Of a DNA stretch of 64,000 bases, positions 25,166-34,451 are shown in pieces. A model generated the notes under the pieces. It saw only the letters and a list, made by a program, of their open reading frames with translations, searched no databases and was not told the origin of the DNA. The stretch's first letter is position 1; every line of letters starts with the position of its first letter. Position numbers and translations under genes: made by a program. The stretch lies in assembly GCF_946892675.1 (NCBI RefSeq), contig NZ_CAMPOV010000001.1:1400033-1464032 (forward strand). The letters run 5' to 3'. This DNA comes from Arthrobacter sp. Marseille-P9274. Lineage in GTDB: Bacteria; Actinomycetota; Actinomycetes; Actinomycetales; Micrococcaceae.

Positions 25166-26245
25166 TCAGCCGACGATGAGCCGCGCGGCGCCCAGCCCCA
25201 GGGCGGCGATCAGCAGCCAGGCCAGCAGGGCCACGGCCAACGAGGCGGCGGAACCGCGCGCCAGCTCCCGCACCCGGATGCCCGTCCCGAGGCCGAACAA
25301 TGCCATCGCCAGCAGCCAGTCCTGCAGCAGTGCGGCCGCTTCCAGCGCGTCCGGCGGCAGCCAGCCGGAGCTGCGCAGCAAGACCATCGCCGCGAAGCCG
25401 GCCACGAACAGCGGCACCAGCGGCGGCCGTCCGGCATCCCGCGCGCTACTGCGGCGGTGCCAGGCCACCCCGGCCACAATCGGTGCCAGCAGCAGCACGC
25501 GTGCCAGCTTTACGACGACGGCGGCCCCCAGTGCCGCGGTCCCTGCGGTCTGCGCCGTGGCCACGACCTGGCCGACGTCGTGCACGGAGCTGCCCACCCA
25601 GACGCCGAAGAGCTCCGCGGGCATGCCCGCGGCCACCATGATGGCCGGCAGCACGGCGATGGCCAGCGAACCGCACAGCGTCACCAGGGCCACGGGCACG
25701 GCGACATCCTGGCCCCGGCTCCCTCGGGCGGCCGCGACCGCTCCGATGGCGGAGACGCCGCAGATCGAGAAGCCCGCCGCCAGCAGCAGGGGCTGGTCGC
25801 CGCCCAGCCTGAAGGCCCGGGCGAGCAGGTACGTCCCGGCGAAGGCGGCCGCGACCACGCCCGCGATCAGCAGGAGGCCGCCGACGCCCAGCTGCCCCAA
25901 CGCACCTAGCGACAGCTTCAGTCCCAGCAGGACGATCCCGGCCCGAAGCAGCGTCCGGGCCGAAAATGCCAGGCCCGGCCGCGCCGTCCCGCCTGCCGCC
26001 GCGCGAAGGCCGGGCAGATTGGCCACCAGGACGCCCAGCACCACGGCAAAGCTCATGGCCGGCACGGCCGGCAGGAGCAGGTGCGCGGCATAAGCCGCAG
26101 CCGCCGCGGCTACGGCCAGCAGCAGGCCCGGGAGCAGCGGCAGCAGTCGCCCGGCGCCGCGCACGGCTGCCCGGGGCGCGGGGTCGGAAGGCGCGGAACT
26201 CGTCTCAGGCACAGAAGCTACTGTGCCGTACGGCACGCGCAACAC
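25166..26245 (-). CDS. Putative sulfate exporter family transporter (YeiH type)
   Basis: This 359-residue protein has about ten hydrophobic helices and the YeiH family motifs SICGVSAIGAVAAA and WVGSSVHDVGQVVA. Such proteins are labelled putative sulfate exporters, but the substrate of most is not established. The GTG at 26245 and an in-frame GTG at 26212 are both possible starts; neither has a clear ribosome-binding site, and the shorter form removes only 11 hydrophilic residues. It is divergent from the ATP-grasp operon and upstream of pepN. Confidence 0.88.
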   Translation of the reverse strand: MLRVPYGTVASVPETSSAPSDPAPRAAVRGAGRLLPLLPGLLLAVAAAAAAYAAHLLLPAVPAMSFAVVLGVLVANLPGLRAAAGGTARPGLAFSARTLLRAGIVLLGLKLSLGALGQLGVGGLLLIAGVVAAAFAGTYLLARAFRLGGDQPLLLAAGFSICGVSAIGAVAAARGSRGQDVAVPVALVTLCGSLAIAVLPAIMVAAGMPAELFGVWVGSSVHDVGQVVATAQTAGTAALGAAVVVKLARVLLLAPIVAGVAWHRRSSARDAGRPPLVPLFVAGFAAMVLLRSSGWLPPDALEAAALLQDWLLAMALFGLGTGIRVRELARGSAASLAVALLAWLLIAALGLGAARLIVG

Positions 26246-26300
26246 GCTATCGGCGCGTAAAAGTGGGCACGCGAAGCGCGGACATGAAACGCTTTGGGCT

Positions 26301-27848
26301 ATGTCGGATCTGTTTGCGGACTACGCCCATGCCGCCACGCTCAGCACTGCCTACGACGAAATGTTCGGCGCCGGCCAGGTGCCGCGCGCGGAGTATGCGC
26401 AGGTGGCCTCCACGCTGGGCGAGCTGACACTGGCGGACGTCACGGCGCGGGCCGACTCCATGGCGCGCACCTTCCTCGACCGCGGCGTCACCTTCGACTT
26501 CGCCGGCGAGGAGCGGCCGTTCCCGATCGATCTGGTGCCGCGAATTATCTCCGCCGATACCTGGCAGGTGCTCGAACGCGGCGTTTCGCAGCGCGTGCGC
26601 GCCCTGGAAGCCTTCCTGGACGATGTCTACGACCGCATGTCGGCCGTGTCCGACGGGGTGGTGCCGCGCAGCCTGATCACCTCCAGCGACCATTTCCACC
26701 GGCAGGTGTCCGGCTTCGATCCCGCCGGCGGGGTCCGGATCCACGTTTCCGGCATCGACCTGGTCCGGGACGAAGCGGGCACGTTCCGGGTGCTCGAGGA
26801 CAACGTGCGGGTCCCGAGCGGCGTCAGCTACGTGATCGAAAACCGCCGGGCCATGGCCAAGGGCCTGCCCGAGGCCTTCGGCGAGCAGCCGGTGCGGCCG
26901 GTGGACGATTACCCCCGGCGGCTGCTGACGGCCCTGCGCAAGACCGCGCCCTCCGGCGCGGAGGACCCGACCGTCGTCGTACTTACCCCCGGCGTGTACA
27001 ACAGCGCGTACTTCGAGCACACCCTGCTGGCCGGCCTGATGGGCGTGGAGCTGGTGGAGGGGCGGGACCTCATCTGCCGCGCCAACCGCGTCTACATGCG
27101 CACGACGGCGGGGGAGCAGCGCGTGGACGTGATCTACAAGCGGATCGACGACGAGTTCCTGGACCCGCAGCAGTTCCGCTCCGACTCGGTGCTCGGCTGC
27201 CCGGGCATCGTCAACGCCGCCCGGGCCGGCAACGTGACGATCGCCAATGCGATCGGCAACGGCGTGGCCGACGACAAGCTGGTCTACAGCTACGTGCCCG
27301 ACCTCATCCGCTACTATCTGGGCGAGGAACCCATCGTGCCCAACGTGGACACCTTCCGGCTGGAGGATCCGCAGGCGCGCGAGGAAGTGATGGACCGCCT
27401 GGAGGAGCTGGTGGTGAAGCCCGTGGCCGGCTCCGGCGGCAAGGGCCTGGTCATCGGCCCGGCTGCCTCGAAGGCCGAGCTGGAGGAACTGCGTGCCAAG
27501 GTCCTGCAGGATCCGCGCGGGTGGATCGCCCAGCCCGTGCTGCAGCTCTCCACGGTCCCGACGATGTCCGGCGGCCAGTTCAGCCCGCGGCACGTGGACC
27601 TGCGACCGTTTGCCGTTAACGACGGCGACGACGTCTGGGTACTGCCCGGAGGCCTGACCCGTGTGGCGCTGAAGGAAGGCTCGCTGATCGTCAATTCAAG
27701 CCAGGGCGGGGGGTCCAAGGACACCTGGGTGCTGGCGGACGATTCCGCGCAGCTGGCCCCATCCGCGGCGGCGCAGGTGGCCGTCGCACCCGCCCAGTCC
27801 ACCGCCTGGCCGGTGGACCCCGAACCGCGGCACGAGCCGGAACAGTGA
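26301..27848 (+). CDS. Circularly permuted ATP-grasp type 2 protein
   Basis: This 515-residue protein belongs to the circularly permuted ATP-grasp family found with alpha-E and transglutaminase-like proteins. Recognisable segments are SDHFHRQVSGFDP, RVLEDNVRVPSGVSYV, NGVADDKLVYSYVPDLIRYY and VVKPVAGSGGKGLVIG, with LRPFAVNDGDDVWVLPGGLTRVA near the end. The expected chemistry is ATP-dependent amide or peptide bond formation. Start ATG 26301; the frame upstream lacks family similarity. It is first in a three-gene operon, with 37 bases to the next gene. The product of this widely conserved module is not known. Confidence 0.93.
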   Translation: MSDLFADYAHAATLSTAYDEMFGAGQVPRAEYAQVASTLGELTLADVTARADSMARTFLDRGVTFDFAGEERPFPIDLVPRIISADTWQVLERGVSQRVRALEAFLDDVYDRMSAVSDGVVPRSLITSSDHFHRQVSGFDPAGGVRIHVSGIDLVRDEAGTFRVLEDNVRVPSGVSYVIENRRAMAKGLPEAFGEQPVRPVDDYPRRLLTALRKTAPSGAEDPTVVVLTPGVYNSAYFEHTLLAGLMGVELVEGRDLICRANRVYMRTTAGEQRVDVIYKRIDDEFLDPQQFRSDSVLGCPGIVNAARAGNVTIANAIGNGVADDKLVYSYVPDLIRYYLGEEPIVPNVDTFRLEDPQAREEVMDRLEELVVKPVAGSGGKGLVIGPAASKAELEELRAKVLQDPRGWIAQPVLQLSTVPTMSGGQFSPRHVDLRPFAVNDGDDVWVLPGGLTRVALKEGSLIVNSSQGGGSKDTWVLADDSAQLAPSAAAQVAVAPAQSTAWPVDPEPRHEPEQ

Positions 27849-27885
27849 GAGAATGCTCCATGCCCTTTGAAGGAGGTCCGAACCG

Positions 27886-28812
27886 ATGCTGAGCCGCATC
27901 GCCGAATCCCTGTTCTGGATCGGCCGCTACGTGGAGCGGGCCGACGGCACCGCCCGCATCCTCGACGTCAACCTGGAGCGGCTGAACCAGCTGCCCACCG
28001 CCGAGCAGGCGCAGGTCTCCCGGCAGCTGCTGGGAGTCATGGGAGCGTCGCCGGACGGGCCGGACTTCGGGATGGGGGACCTGCTGAACAAGCTCGCCTT
28101 CGACCGCGGCACCACCACCTCGATCGCCGGCGCCCTGGGCGCGGCCCGCGAGAATGCCCGCCGGGCGCGCGAGACCGTGTCGTCCAGCCTCTGGGAGGGC
28201 CTGAACACCACCTGGTACGGATTGAACCAGCACCGGAAAGACGTGGTGGGGACGTATCGGTTCTGCCACTGGGTGCTCGAGCGCACTGCCATGATCAAGG
28301 GCCTGTCGGACACCACCATGAGCCATGACGAGAGCTGGCAGTTCCTCGCACTGGGCCGCAGCCTGGAACGGGCCGACATGACGGCCCGCATGCTGTCGAC
28401 CCAGGGCGTCCTGTCCGCCGGGCTGTCGTGGGTCAACATGCTGCGCTGCGCAGGCGCCTACGAGGCCTTCCTGCGCACCCGCCGCGGGGCCGCCGGCGAG
28501 GAGCAGGCCGCCGAGTTCCTGCTGCTGGACCGGCTGTTCCCGCGCTCCATCGTCTATGCCCTCAGCGACGCCGAGCGCGCGCTGGAACGGCTGGACCCGT
28601 CCTACCGCCGCATCGGCTTCATCACCGACGCGCGGCGGATCGTCGGGCAGGCCCGCAGCTTCCTCGAGTTCCACCAGCCCGCCGACCTGCTCGCGGAGCT
28701 GCCCGCGCACATGGACCGGGTGCAGAAGTCGTGCGCCCAGGCCTCGGATGCAGTGACCCGGACGTACTTCGCCCAACCGATCGACTTGTCCTGGGTAGGA
28801 GAGGTTTCATGA
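27886..28812 (+). CDS. Alpha-E domain protein
   Basis: This 308-residue all-helical protein shows the alpha-E signature at its N-terminus, MLSRIAESLFWIGRYVERAD, and repeated ER-containing helices such as LGRSLERADMTARML. The family has no known biochemical function but almost always accompanies the circularly permuted ATP-grasp protein. The start follows a very strong GAAGGAGG. Its stop overlaps the transglutaminase start (ATGA), so the last two genes are translationally coupled. Confidence 0.94.
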   Translation: MLSRIAESLFWIGRYVERADGTARILDVNLERLNQLPTAEQAQVSRQLLGVMGASPDGPDFGMGDLLNKLAFDRGTTTSIAGALGAARENARRARETVSSSLWEGLNTTWYGLNQHRKDVVGTYRFCHWVLERTAMIKGLSDTTMSHDESWQFLALGRSLERADMTARMLSTQGVLSAGLSWVNMLRCAGAYEAFLRTRRGAAGEEQAAEFLLLDRLFPRSIVYALSDAERALERLDPSYRRIGFITDARRIVGQARSFLEFHQPADLLAELPAHMDRVQKSCAQASDAVTRTYFAQPIDLSWVGEVS

Positions 28813-29660
28813 CCCGGCTGCGCATTGAGCACCGAACCGGCTACACCTACGACAGCAACGTCATGCTGTCCTACAACGAGGCGCGCATGACGCCGCTGAC
28901 CGACCCGTACCAGGTGGTGCTCGAGTCCGCCCTGACGGTCAGTCCGGCACAGGCCTTCGTCATGCACTACCGGGACTACTGGGGGACCCGTGTCACGGCG
29001 TTCGACATGCAGATCCCGCACGAGTACCTCGAAGTCGTCTCCGTGAGCACCGTCGAAGTCCACCGGGCGGAGAAAGTCCCGGCCGCCGATGAACTCGCCG
29101 GCTGGGATGTGCTGCGTTCTGCCGCCGTCGTCAACGACTTCTCGGACTGGCTGCCGCAGACCCGGCTCAGCGATCCGGGCAGCGACGTGCGGCAGCTGGT
29201 GAAGGCGATGACGGACGGGCTGGCCCCGCATGAGGCCGCCCACGCCATCATGGGCTGGCTCAAGTCCGAGGTCCAGTACGTCCCCGGCGTGACCGGCGTG
29301 CAGTCGAACGCGGAGGAGGTCTGGTCGCACCGCAAGGGGGTCTGCCAGGACCTGGCCCATCTGGGCATTGGCGCCCTGCGGAGCATCGGGATCCCTGCCC
29401 GCTATGTTTCCGGGTATCTGCACCCCAAGCCGCAGGCCACCGTCGGTGAGAAGGTCGCCGGCGAATCGCACGCCTGGCTGCAGTGGTGGGACGGCGAATG
29501 GCGCGGCTGGGATCCGACCAACACCGGCCCGGTCACCGACTTCCATGTCTCCGTGGCCAAGGGCCGGGACTACCGGGACGTCTCGCCGCTCAGGGGCGTG
29601 CTGTCCGGCGGCGGCAAGTCCCGCTTGACGGTGCGGGTCGAAGTCACTCGCCTCGCCTAG
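28809..29660 (+). CDS. Transglutaminase-like cysteine protease/ligase
   Basis: This 283-residue protein has an N-terminal beta domain (LRIEHRTGYTYDS) and a transglutaminase-like catalytic core. The triad is visible: Cys in HRKGVCQDLAHL, His in ESHAWLQ and Asp in GWDPTN. Bacterial members act as peptidases or ligases on amide bonds. In this operon it may process or transfer the product of the ATP-grasp protein. The gene overlaps the alpha-E stop by four bases and is followed by a bidirectional terminator. Confidence 0.93.
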   Translation: MTRLRIEHRTGYTYDSNVMLSYNEARMTPLTDPYQVVLESALTVSPAQAFVMHYRDYWGTRVTAFDMQIPHEYLEVVSVSTVEVHRAEKVPAADELAGWDVLRSAAVVNDFSDWLPQTRLSDPGSDVRQLVKAMTDGLAPHEAAHAIMGWLKSEVQYVPGVTGVQSNAEEVWSHRKGVCQDLAHLGIGALRSIGIPARYVSGYLHPKPQATVGEKVAGESHAWLQWWDGEWRGWDPTNTGPVTDFHVSVAKGRDYRDVSPLRGVLSGGGKSRLTVRVEVTRLA

Positions 29661-29675
29661 CGGCTACTCCATTGA

Positions 29676-29721
29676 ACAAATTCAGGGCCTTGTAGCCGAA
29701 GCTACAAGGCCCTGAATTTGT
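29676..29721. terminator. Bidirectional terminator between convergent operons
   Basis: A perfect 21-bp stem with a CGAA tetraloop lies between the transglutaminase stop and the glgC stop. It is notably A/T-richer than the surroundings at its base and should stop transcription from both sides. Confidence 0.88.
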
Positions 29722-29736
29722 CGGAAAGGTCCCGGG

Positions 29737-30981
29737 CTAAGGCAGCAGGACTTCCTGCCCCTTGCTCAGCACGGTGAGCCCGGACTCCGTGACGGCAAAG
29801 CCGCGGGCGCGGTCCAGGTCGGGGTCCAGGCCGATGGTGGCACCCGCCGGAACGCGCACGTTCTTGTCCAGAATGGCCCGGCGGACCTTGGCGCCCTCGC
29901 CGATGTACACCTTGTCCATCAGCACGCTGTCGGCCACGTCGGCGCCTTCGGAGACGAAGACATTCGTCGCCAGCACCGAGCCGCTGACGCTGCCGCCGGA
30001 CACCACCACGCCCTGGGAGAGGATGGAGTCATGCGCCACCCCGTCCCGGCCGCTCATGCCCCGCACCAGCTTGGCCGGCGGGGAAACCGAGTGGCGCGTG
30101 TAGATCGGCCACTCCAGGTTGTAGAGGTTGAACGCGGGCATCGGCCGGATCAGGTCCATGTGCGCGTCGTAGTAGGAGTCCAGCGTCCCGACGTCGCGCC
30201 AGTACTGCTTGTCGGCCCCGGTCGAGCCCGGGACATCGTTGGCGGTGAAGTCGTAGACGGCGGCCTCGCCGCGGTTGACGAAATAGGGGATGATGTCGCC
30301 GCCCATGTCGTGGTGCGTGTCCAGGCGTTCGGCATCGGCCTCCAGCGCCTCCAGCAGGGCGTCGGTCGTAAAGACGTAGTTGCCCATCGACGCCAGGAAG
30401 CTGTCCGGGTCGTCAGGCAGGCCGGGGGTCGTCTCAGGCTTTTCGACAAACGCCTGGATCCGCGAGGGGTTCCGGGGATCCGTCTCGATCACGCCGAACT
30501 GGTCCGCCAGCTTCAGGGGTTGGCGGACGGCGGCAACGGAGGCAGCCGCCCCGGAGGCCACATGTTCCGCCACCATCTGGGAGAAGTCCATGCGGTACAC
30601 GTGGTCCGCGCCGATAACGACGACGATGTCAGGCTTTTCGTCGTGGATCAGGTTCAGCGACTGGTAGATGGCATTGGCGCTGCCCAGGAACCAGCTCTTG
30701 CCGCGGCGCTGCTGGGCGGGCACGGAAGCCACGTAATTGCCCAACGCGGCGGACAGGCGCCAGGTCTCGGAGATGTGCCGGTCCAGGCTGTGTGACTTGT
30801 ACTGCGTCAGCACGACAATCTTGAGGTAGTGCGAATTGACCAGGTTCGAGAGTGCGAAGTCGATGAGGCGGTAGCTGCCGGCGAAAGGCACCGCCGGCTT
30901 CGCCCGGTCCGCCGTCAGCGGCATCAGCCGCTTGCCCTCGCCGCCTGCCAAGACTACGGCAAGAACTTTCTTCTGTGGCAT
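29737..30981 (-). CDS. glgC: Glucose-1-phosphate adenylyltransferase GlgC
   Basis: GlgC makes ADP-glucose from glucose-1-phosphate and ATP. The 414-residue protein has the nucleotidyltransferase motif [20 protein letters not shown] near the N-terminus, the [16 protein letters not shown] region, [10 protein letters not shown] and the C-terminal left-handed beta-helix repeats. It is divergent from the GT4 gene glgM with a 102-base shared promoter region, as in Mycobacterium (Rv1213/Rv1212c). ADP-glucose made here should feed glycogen or maltose-1-phosphate synthesis. Confidence 0.97.
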   Translation of the reverse strand: MPQKKVLAVVLAGGEGKRLMPLTADRAKPAVPFAGSYRLIDFALSNLVNSHYLKIVVLTQYKSHSLDRHISETWRLSAALGNYVASVPAQQRRGKSWFLGSANAIYQSLNLIHDEKPDIVVVIGADHVYRMDFSQMVAEHVASGAAASVAAVRQPLKLADQFGVIETDPRNPSRIQAFVEKPETTPGLPDDPDSFLASMGNYVFTTDALLEALEADAERLDTHHDMGGDIIPYFVNRGEAAVYDFTANDVPGSTGADKQYWRDVGTLDSYYDAHMDLIRPMPAFNLYNLEWPIYTRHSVSPPAKLVRGMSGRDGVAHDSILSQGVVVSGGSVSGSVLATNVFVSEGADVADSVLMDKVYIGEGAKVRRAILDKNVRVPAGATIGLDPDLDRARGFAVTESGLTVLSKGQEVLLP

Positions 30982-31083
30982 TCTCTTTCCCCCATCCGGT
31001 GGTAACCCGTCTGTGAACCAACTATGAAGTCCCCCCGCTGATCAGACTAGAGGAGATGGGCGGCGTGGACTACGTTTGGTTGC

Positions 31084-32286
31084 GTGCGGATAGACATTGT
31101 GACGAAGGAATTTCCCCCGGAGATCTACGGCGGGGCTGGGGTGCACGTGGCTGAGCTCAGCCGCGTCCTGGCCGGCAAGGTGGATCTGAACGTCCATGCC
31201 TTCGGAAAGGAAAGGCCCGCAGACTTCCACGGCGCCTCGGTGCGCAGCTATGCCGTCCCCGAAGGGCTCGGCACTGCCAATCCCGCGGTGCAGACCCTCG
31301 GCGTCGACCTGGAGATCCTCTCCGGAATCGAAGGCGCCGACCTGGTGCACTCCCACACCTGGTACGCGAACATGGCCGGCCACCTGGCGGGCCTGCTGCA
31401 CGGCATTCCCCACGTCCTGAGCGCCCACTCGCTGGAACCGCTGCGGCCGTGGAAGGCCGAGCAGCTCGGCGGCGGGTACGCCCTGTCCTCCTGGGTTGAG
31501 CGGACGGCTTACGAAGCCGCGGCCGCCATCATCGCCGTGTCGCACGGCATGCGCGCCGACATCCTCCGCTGCTACCCGCAGGTGGACCCGGACAAGGTGA
31601 AGGTTGTCCACAACGGGATCGACGTCGCCCTGTGGCAGCGCGATGACAACAACGACGCGGTCCGCGCCCTGGGCATCGACCCCGAACGCCCGTCCGTGGT
31701 GTTCGTGGGACGCAATACCCGCCAGAAGGGTGTGCCGTACCTGCTCCGCGCCGCGGACCAGCTGCCCCCGGAGGTCCAGCTCGTGCTCTGCCTGGGGGCC
31801 GCCGATACCCCGGAGCTGGCCGCGGAGACCACCCGGCTGATCGACGGCCTGAAGTCCCGGCGCGACGGCGTGGTGCTGATCGAACGGATGCTTCCGCGCA
31901 ACGAGCTGATCCAGGTGCTCAGCCACGCGACCGCGTTCGCCTGCCCGTCCGTGTATGAACCGCTGGGCATCGTCAACCTCGAGGCCATGGCCTGCGGTGC
32001 GGCCGTCGTCGCCAGCGCCACCGGAGGCATTCCCGAGGTCGTGGAGGACGGGGTCACCGGAACGCTGGTACCGCTGCAACAGGTCCAGGACGGTACCGGA
32101 ACTCCACTGGATCCGGAGAAATTCGTGGCGGACTTCGCCGCCGCTTTGACGGCCACCGTCACCGACCCGGCCTTGGCGAAGCGCCAGGGTGAAGCCGGCC
32201 GGCGGCGGGCCGAAGAGCACTTCTCCTGGGCGTCCATCGCCGAGAGCACGCTCGAGGTCTACCGCGGCGTGCTGAAGCAGGCCTAA
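31084..32286 (+). CDS. glgM: GT4 glycogen synthase / alpha-maltose-1-phosphate synthase GlgM
   Basis: This 400-residue GT4 enzyme has the actinobacterial GlgA/GlgM signature at its N-terminus (VTKEFPPEIYGGAGVHVAEL) and the donor-binding stretch PSVYEPLGIVNLEAMACG. Mycobacterial GlgM (Rv1212c) joins ADP-glucose to glucose-1-phosphate to give maltose-1-phosphate for GlgE; this homologue is in the same divergent arrangement with glgC. Whether it makes glycogen directly or maltose-1-phosphate cannot be read from the sequence, and glgE is not in the window. The start is GTG. Confidence 0.92.
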   Translation: MRIDIVTKEFPPEIYGGAGVHVAELSRVLAGKVDLNVHAFGKERPADFHGASVRSYAVPEGLGTANPAVQTLGVDLEILSGIEGADLVHSHTWYANMAGHLAGLLHGIPHVLSAHSLEPLRPWKAEQLGGGYALSSWVERTAYEAAAAIIAVSHGMRADILRCYPQVDPDKVKVVHNGIDVALWQRDDNNDAVRALGIDPERPSVVFVGRNTRQKGVPYLLRAADQLPPEVQLVLCLGAADTPELAAETTRLIDGLKSRRDGVVLIERMLPRNELIQVLSHATAFACPSVYEPLGIVNLEAMACGAAVVASATGGIPEVVEDGVTGTLVPLQQVQDGTGTPLDPEKFVADFAAALTATVTDPALAKRQGEAGRRRAEEHFSWASIAESTLEVYRGVLKQA

Positions 32287-32298
32287 GGTACCGCAGTA

Positions 32299-32338
32299 GC
32301 CGCCGGCAGCCCGGGCAATCCGGACTGCCGGCAGCGGC
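32299..32338. terminator. Terminator between glgM and the acyl-CoA oxidase gene
   Basis: A GC-rich hairpin built from CCGGCAG/CTGCCGG with further GCCG/CGGC and CCGG/CCGG pairing lies between the convergent stops. It could act in both directions. Confidence 0.65.
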
Positions 32339-32350
32339 GTCAGCAGGCTG

Positions 32351-34429
32351 CTAGCCGCCGGCGCCGGAACGCGCCTGCTTTTCCGGCACGGGGGCAGCGC
32401 CTGAGGCCCGCAGCCTACCGGCATAGGCGGCCGCTTCCTCCTGCCGCCTGCGTTCGGCACCGCTGGCGATCGGCGCGCGCAGGTGCTCCGGACCGTAGCC
32501 GAAGGCGTCCACCAGCTCCAGCGCGAAGGGGCGCAGCCGTAGCAGCAGGCGGTGGATGTAGTCGCCCAGTGTTTTGGCCCGCTGCGCCGACAGCCGCCCG
32601 TTCATCAGGTACCAGGCCAGGTTCTTCTCCACGAGTCCCAGCCCGAAGAGGTCCCGGACCCACGTCATGATCTGGCGCGTGTCGCCGTCGTCAAATGACG
32701 GCAGGGCGCGGGTGAATGCCTCCCACTGCAGCAGCTCGGCATGGGCCCGGGCCGCCTCGATCAGTTCGTGCTGGCGCGAGTTGAACAGCGCGGCGGCCTC
32801 CGACTGCGGGAGCCGGCTGGCGCGCTTGAGGTCCGCGGCGATGTCCCTGACCATCGAGGAAACCCTGTCGGTGAGCAGCTGGCGCTGGGTGTCCTCGTCC
32901 TTCAGGTAAGTGGCGGACTTCCGCACGGAACCGCTGTCCGCGAAGGTCTGGGCCACCTGGCGCAGCCCGGTGCGGTGCAGGGTGGCATCGGCGGCCTGGG
33001 ACGCGACCCAGCGGGCCAGGGCGCCGAAGTCGGCGCTGCGGAACTCCTTGGCATAATCAGCCAGCAGCCGCTTGGCCACCAACTGCAGCAGCACGTTGTT
33101 GTCGCCCTCGAAGGTCGCGTAGACATCCAGGTCCGCGCGCAGTGCGGTGAAGCGGTTCTCGGCCAGGAAGCCCGCGCCGCCGCACGCCTCGCGGCACTCC
33201 TGCAGTGTGTCGAGGGCGTGCCAGGTGCTCAGTGGCTTCAGGGCTGCGGCGAGGGTTTCAAGGTCCTGCCGGTCGCCGTCGGTATCGTGCGCCCCGGAGA
33301 ACACGCCGTCGAATTTCTCCAGCAGTTCCTCGTGCGCAAAGGCTGCCGCGTAGGTGGTGGCCAGCCGGGTCAGCAGGCGCCGCTGATGGCGCTGGTAGTC
33401 CAGCAGGACTTCTTCCTCCTGTGCCGACCCGGCGTGGAACTGCCGGCGTTCGGTGGCGTACTTGACCGCGATGGCCAGGGCGACCTTGCTGGCCGCCACG
33501 GCCGCGCCGTCCAGCGAGACGCGGCCCTGCACCAAGGTGCCGAGCATGGTGAAGAAGCGCCGGCCGGGGCTGGCGATGGGGGAGGTGTAGCGGCCGTCCG
33601 GGTGTACGTGCCCGTAGCGGTCCAGGAGGTTGGTCCGCGGGATCCGCACCCCGTCGAAGTGCAGCCGGCCGTTGTCGATGCCGTTCAGGCCTCCCTTGAG
33701 CCCGTCGTCTTCGCCGCCGACGCCGGGGAGGAAGTTGCGCTCGGCGTCGCGGATGGGCACATAGAAGGCGTGGACGCCGTGGTCCACCCCGCGCGTGATG
33801 AGCTTCGCGAACACGACCGCCGCCAGCCCGTCCTTGGCCGCGTTGCCCAGGTAGTCCTTCCAGGCGGCCCGGTGCGGCGTGCTGATCACAAACTCTTCGG
33901 TGTCCGGGTCATACGTTGCGGTCGTGGCGATGCTGGCCACATCCGACCCGTGGCCCGTTTCGGTCATGGCGAAGGCCCCGGGCACCTCGAGGCTCATGAT
34001 GGCGGGCAGCCACTTGTCGTGGTGTTCCTTGGTGCCCAGATGCAGTACGGCTGCGCCGAAGAGGCCCCACTGGACGCCGGCTTTGATCTGCAGGGACGGG
34101 TCTGCGACGACCAGCTCCTCGAAGCCGGCGATGTTGCCGCCGTGGTTGTCCTCGCCGCCGAGGCGCTCGGGGAAGGCGTAGTGCACGGCGCCGGTATCCA
34201 CCAGGTATTTCAGCTGGGCGGAGACGCGTTCGCGGTGCTCCGCCATCGTCTGGCCATCGATCCGGGCCAGCTCCGGCTGGCCCGCGAGCCGGCGGGCCTG
34301 CCGGCGCTTGTCGGCCCACCGGCCGAGCAGCCGTTCGCCGAGTTCTTCGGTGTCGAGGCGCGACGGCGGAGTGATGCCGTCCTCGGGCCGTTCGACGTCG
34401 ACGGCGGCGGGTCCGGTTACTTGGGTCAT
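32351..34429 (-). CDS. Acyl-CoA oxidase/dehydrogenase (ACOX-like)
   Basis: This 692-residue flavoenzyme is longer than ordinary acyl-CoA dehydrogenases (about 380-600) and resembles peroxisomal-type acyl-CoA oxidases: FAMTETGHGSDV, ITRGVDHGVHAFYVPIRD, IDNGRLHFDGVRIPRTNLLDRYG and CREACGGAGFLAENRF are all ACOX-like. It should start beta-oxidation of an acyl-CoA, perhaps with oxygen as acceptor. The start is ATG 34429 behind GGAGGACC. It lies 22 bases downstream of the TetR gene on the same strand, so they form an operon divergent from the thiolase genes. Confidence 0.9.
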   Translation of the reverse strand: MTQVTGPAAVDVERPEDGITPPSRLDTEELGERLLGRWADKRRQARRLAGQPELARIDGQTMAEHRERVSAQLKYLVDTGAVHYAFPERLGGEDNHGGNIAGFEELVVADPSLQIKAGVQWGLFGAAVLHLGTKEHHDKWLPAIMSLEVPGAFAMTETGHGSDVASIATTATYDPDTEEFVISTPHRAAWKDYLGNAAKDGLAAVVFAKLITRGVDHGVHAFYVPIRDAERNFLPGVGGEDDGLKGGLNGIDNGRLHFDGVRIPRTNLLDRYGHVHPDGRYTSPIASPGRRFFTMLGTLVQGRVSLDGAAVAASKVALAIAVKYATERRQFHAGSAQEEEVLLDYQRHQRRLLTRLATTYAAAFAHEELLEKFDGVFSGAHDTDGDRQDLETLAAALKPLSTWHALDTLQECREACGGAGFLAENRFTALRADLDVYATFEGDNNVLLQLVAKRLLADYAKEFRSADFGALARWVASQAADATLHRTGLRQVAQTFADSGSVRKSATYLKDEDTQRQLLTDRVSSMVRDIAADLKRASRLPQSEAAALFNSRQHELIEAARAHAELLQWEAFTRALPSFDDGDTRQIMTWVRDLFGLGLVEKNLAWYLMNGRLSAQRAKTLGDYIHRLLLRLRPFALELVDAFGYGPEHLRAPIASGAERRRQEEAAAYAGRLRASGAAPVPEKQARSGAGG

Positions 34430-34451
34430 CTTTGGTCCTCCGGAAGGGTCG

